Assembly (NCBI GenBank): GCA_035720425.1
Contig: DASTOB010000134.1
Location: 1 to 5,338, forward strand
Direction of reading: 5' to 3'
DNA: 5,338 bases
Source: DASTOB01 sp035720425
Lineage (GTDB): Bacteria > Chloroflexota > Limnocylindria > Limnocylindrales > CSP1-4
Shown: positions 4,261 through 5,338 of the stretch, one piece after another
How positions within the stretch are numbered: the stretch's first letter is position 1
Layout of the letters: every line of letters starts with the position of its first letter
Program-made: the position numbers and the translations under genes
The notes under the pieces: model-generated
Database searches by the model: none
Told to the model about the DNA's origin: nothing
What the model saw: only the letters and a program-made list of their open reading frames with translations

Positions 4261-5338
4261 CTAGACGGACGGTGGCGTGCCCGCGTGACGGGAGGCTCGC
4301 ACCGCGAGCAGGCCCCCGACCACGAGGAGCAGGCCGGCGAACGCCTCGATCACGGAACCGAGCCGCCCGTTGAGCGGCCCGTAGAGGACGTACGGCCAGA
4401 CGGTGCCGAGCAGCAGGCCGCCCGTCGCCAGCGGCAGGACGCCCGTCCGAAGCCAGACCGGAACGCGGTTCGGCATGACGGCCAGGGCGAGCGTCACGAA
4501 CACGGCGATGAAGATCGGCACGTTCATGAGCGCGCCGAAGCCCCACGAGCTGAGGTACCCCTCCCCGGACGCGCCGATGACTCGATGCGCCCAGGGCAGG
4601 AAGAACCCGATCGTGCCGGCGATCGCGCCGCCCGCCACGAGCCAGCCGGGAAGGTCGTCCGGCGCGTCGAGGGGCAGGTCGGCGAGCAGCGGGGCATCGC
4701 CCGGTCGGCGCGGTTTGGCCTTCGGATCTGCCGAGGGGGACGTCAGGGCGGCCGATGCGGAGGCGACCGATGCCGGGGCGACCGATGCGTCGGGCAGGAA
4801 GACGGCCGACGGGGGCAGATACGCGCCCGCCGGCTGGTACGGCTCCTCCTCTGGGGCCGGCGCCGCATCTGCCGTTGCAGTCTGCGCAACGGGCTCAGGC
4901 TCCGCGCGAGTGGCCGCGGCGGCCTCGTCGGCCTCCGGCTCGCTCGGGAGCGGCCACTCGCGCAACAGCGAGGGAATGGCGCCGGGTTCCCGCCACGCCG
5001 GCGCGGACTCCGGCGGCGCGGCCAGGGTCGCCACCTCGCGCTCGGCAGACGGCGGCACCGGTTCGTCGGCCTGCGCACCCTCATCGGGCGCGTCGGCCGC
5101 GTCGGGCACGAAGGGCGCGTCGGCCGCGTCGGCCGCGTCGGGTGCGGAGGGCTCGTCTGCCGCGTCGGGTGCGAGCATCGGCGGCTCGTCCGGAATCAGG
5201 AGCGGCTCTTCGGCCATCCCGTCCATCGGCCCTGGCTCAACCCGCCGAGAGGTCCCGCCGACCGAGGCGAGGAGCGCTCCGCACGACGGGCAGGCAAGCC
5301 GTCCGTACGGCAGCGGCTCGGCGCACTCTGGGCAGACG
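4261..5338 (-). CDS. Zinc ribbon, acidic linker and four-helix membrane protein (5' end outside the window)
   Basis: The open frame continues past the ATG at 5226 to the right edge without a stop. The extra 37 codons encode VCPECAEPLPYGRL and ACPSCGALL, a C-x2-C...C-x2-C zinc ribbon. The start therefore lies beyond the window, and beginning at 5226 would wrongly discard this domain. Visible length is 358 residues. After the ribbon (about 1-25) comes a long Ala/Pro/Asp/Glu-rich linker to about 215, with repeated PDAAD-type blocks, probably disordered. Four hydrophobic segments follow at about 231-248, 271-289, 299-319 and 328-347, the first ending GFFLPWAHR. The stop is TAG at 4261-4263. I do not recognise a named family for the membrane domain; zinc ribbon plus hydrophobic helices is a common architecture for uncharacterised bacterial proteins. 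It lies upstream, in the same direction, of the double zinc ribbon gene, which suggests shared transcription or related roles. It is clearly a real gene; its role is unknown. Confidence 0.88.
   Translation of the reverse strand, partial: VCPECAEPLPYGRLACPSCGALLASVGGTSRRVEPGPMDGMAEEPLLIPDEPPMLAPDAADEPSAPDAADAADAPFVPDAADAPDEGAQADEPVPPSAEREVATLAAPPESAPAWREPGAIPSLLREWPLPSEPEADEAAAATRAEPEPVAQTATADAAPAPEEEPYQPAGAYLPPSAVFLPDASVAPASVASASAALTSPSADPKAKPRRPGDAPLLADLPLDAPDDLPGWLVAGGAIAGTIGFFLPWAHRVIGASGEGYLSSWGFGALMNVPIFIAVFVTLALAVMPNRVPVWLRTGVLPLATGGLLLGTVWPYVLYGPLNGRLGSVIEAFAGLLLVVGGLLAVRASRHAGTPPSV
5086..5169 (-). repeat. Imprecise coding repeat of PDAAD blocks
   Basis: Within the linker of the preceding gene, three or four blocks of the type P-D-A-A-D-(A/E)-P are encoded by near-identical DNA. 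On the plus strand GCGTCGGCCGCGTCGG appears at 5090-5105 and 5117-5132, with partial copies beside it. Slippage expansion of an acidic, disordered spacer between the zinc ribbon and the membrane domain is the likely cause. Confidence 0.65.

Overview
The window is very GC-rich (roughly 70% by eye), with strong G or C preference at third codon positions, GTG and TTG starts, and several small membrane proteins carrying zinc ribbons. This style fits an uncultured high-GC lineage such as Chloroflexota (Limnocylindria-like), with Actinomycetota as an alternative. That placement is an impression from composition and protein style, not a computed result. I see no rRNA, tRNA, CRISPR array, transposase or integrase, so this looks like chromosomal backbone rather than a mobile island.

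Layout, left to right. Positions 1-179 (minus) hold the first 59 codons of an alpha/beta hydrolase that runs off the left edge. It diverges from an uncharacterised 281-residue protein at 272-1117 (plus). That gene converges with a RadC-family gene (1195-1950, minus), and the 77-bp gap between them holds a GC-rich 15-bp tandem duplication. Upstream of radC is a 483-bp gap (1951-2433) with no convincing gene. It contains a minisatellite of five units at exact 51-bp spacing (2178-2416).

The right half is a run of three minus-strand membrane-protein genes, transcribed right to left. The first (4261-5338, start beyond the window) has a zinc ribbon, a long acidic Ala/Pro linker and four membrane segments. 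The second (3507-4169) has two membrane segments followed by a double zinc ribbon with eight cysteines. The third (2434-3510) is a CPBP (Abi) family intramembrane glutamic protease with its three sequence motifs intact. The second and third overlap by four bases (TTGA). Codon pattern around 3590-3510 suggests they may instead be one protein split by a -1 frame change.

How the genes might work together: the right-hand trio looks like a membrane module with cytoplasmic zinc ribbons next to, or fused to, an intramembrane protease. No substrate is visible, so any role in regulated membrane proteolysis is inference. The radC gene could be co-transcribed through the minisatellite or have its own promoter; the sequence does not settle this. 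The most unusual items are the mosaic 51-bp array and the zinc-ribbon/protease frame junction.
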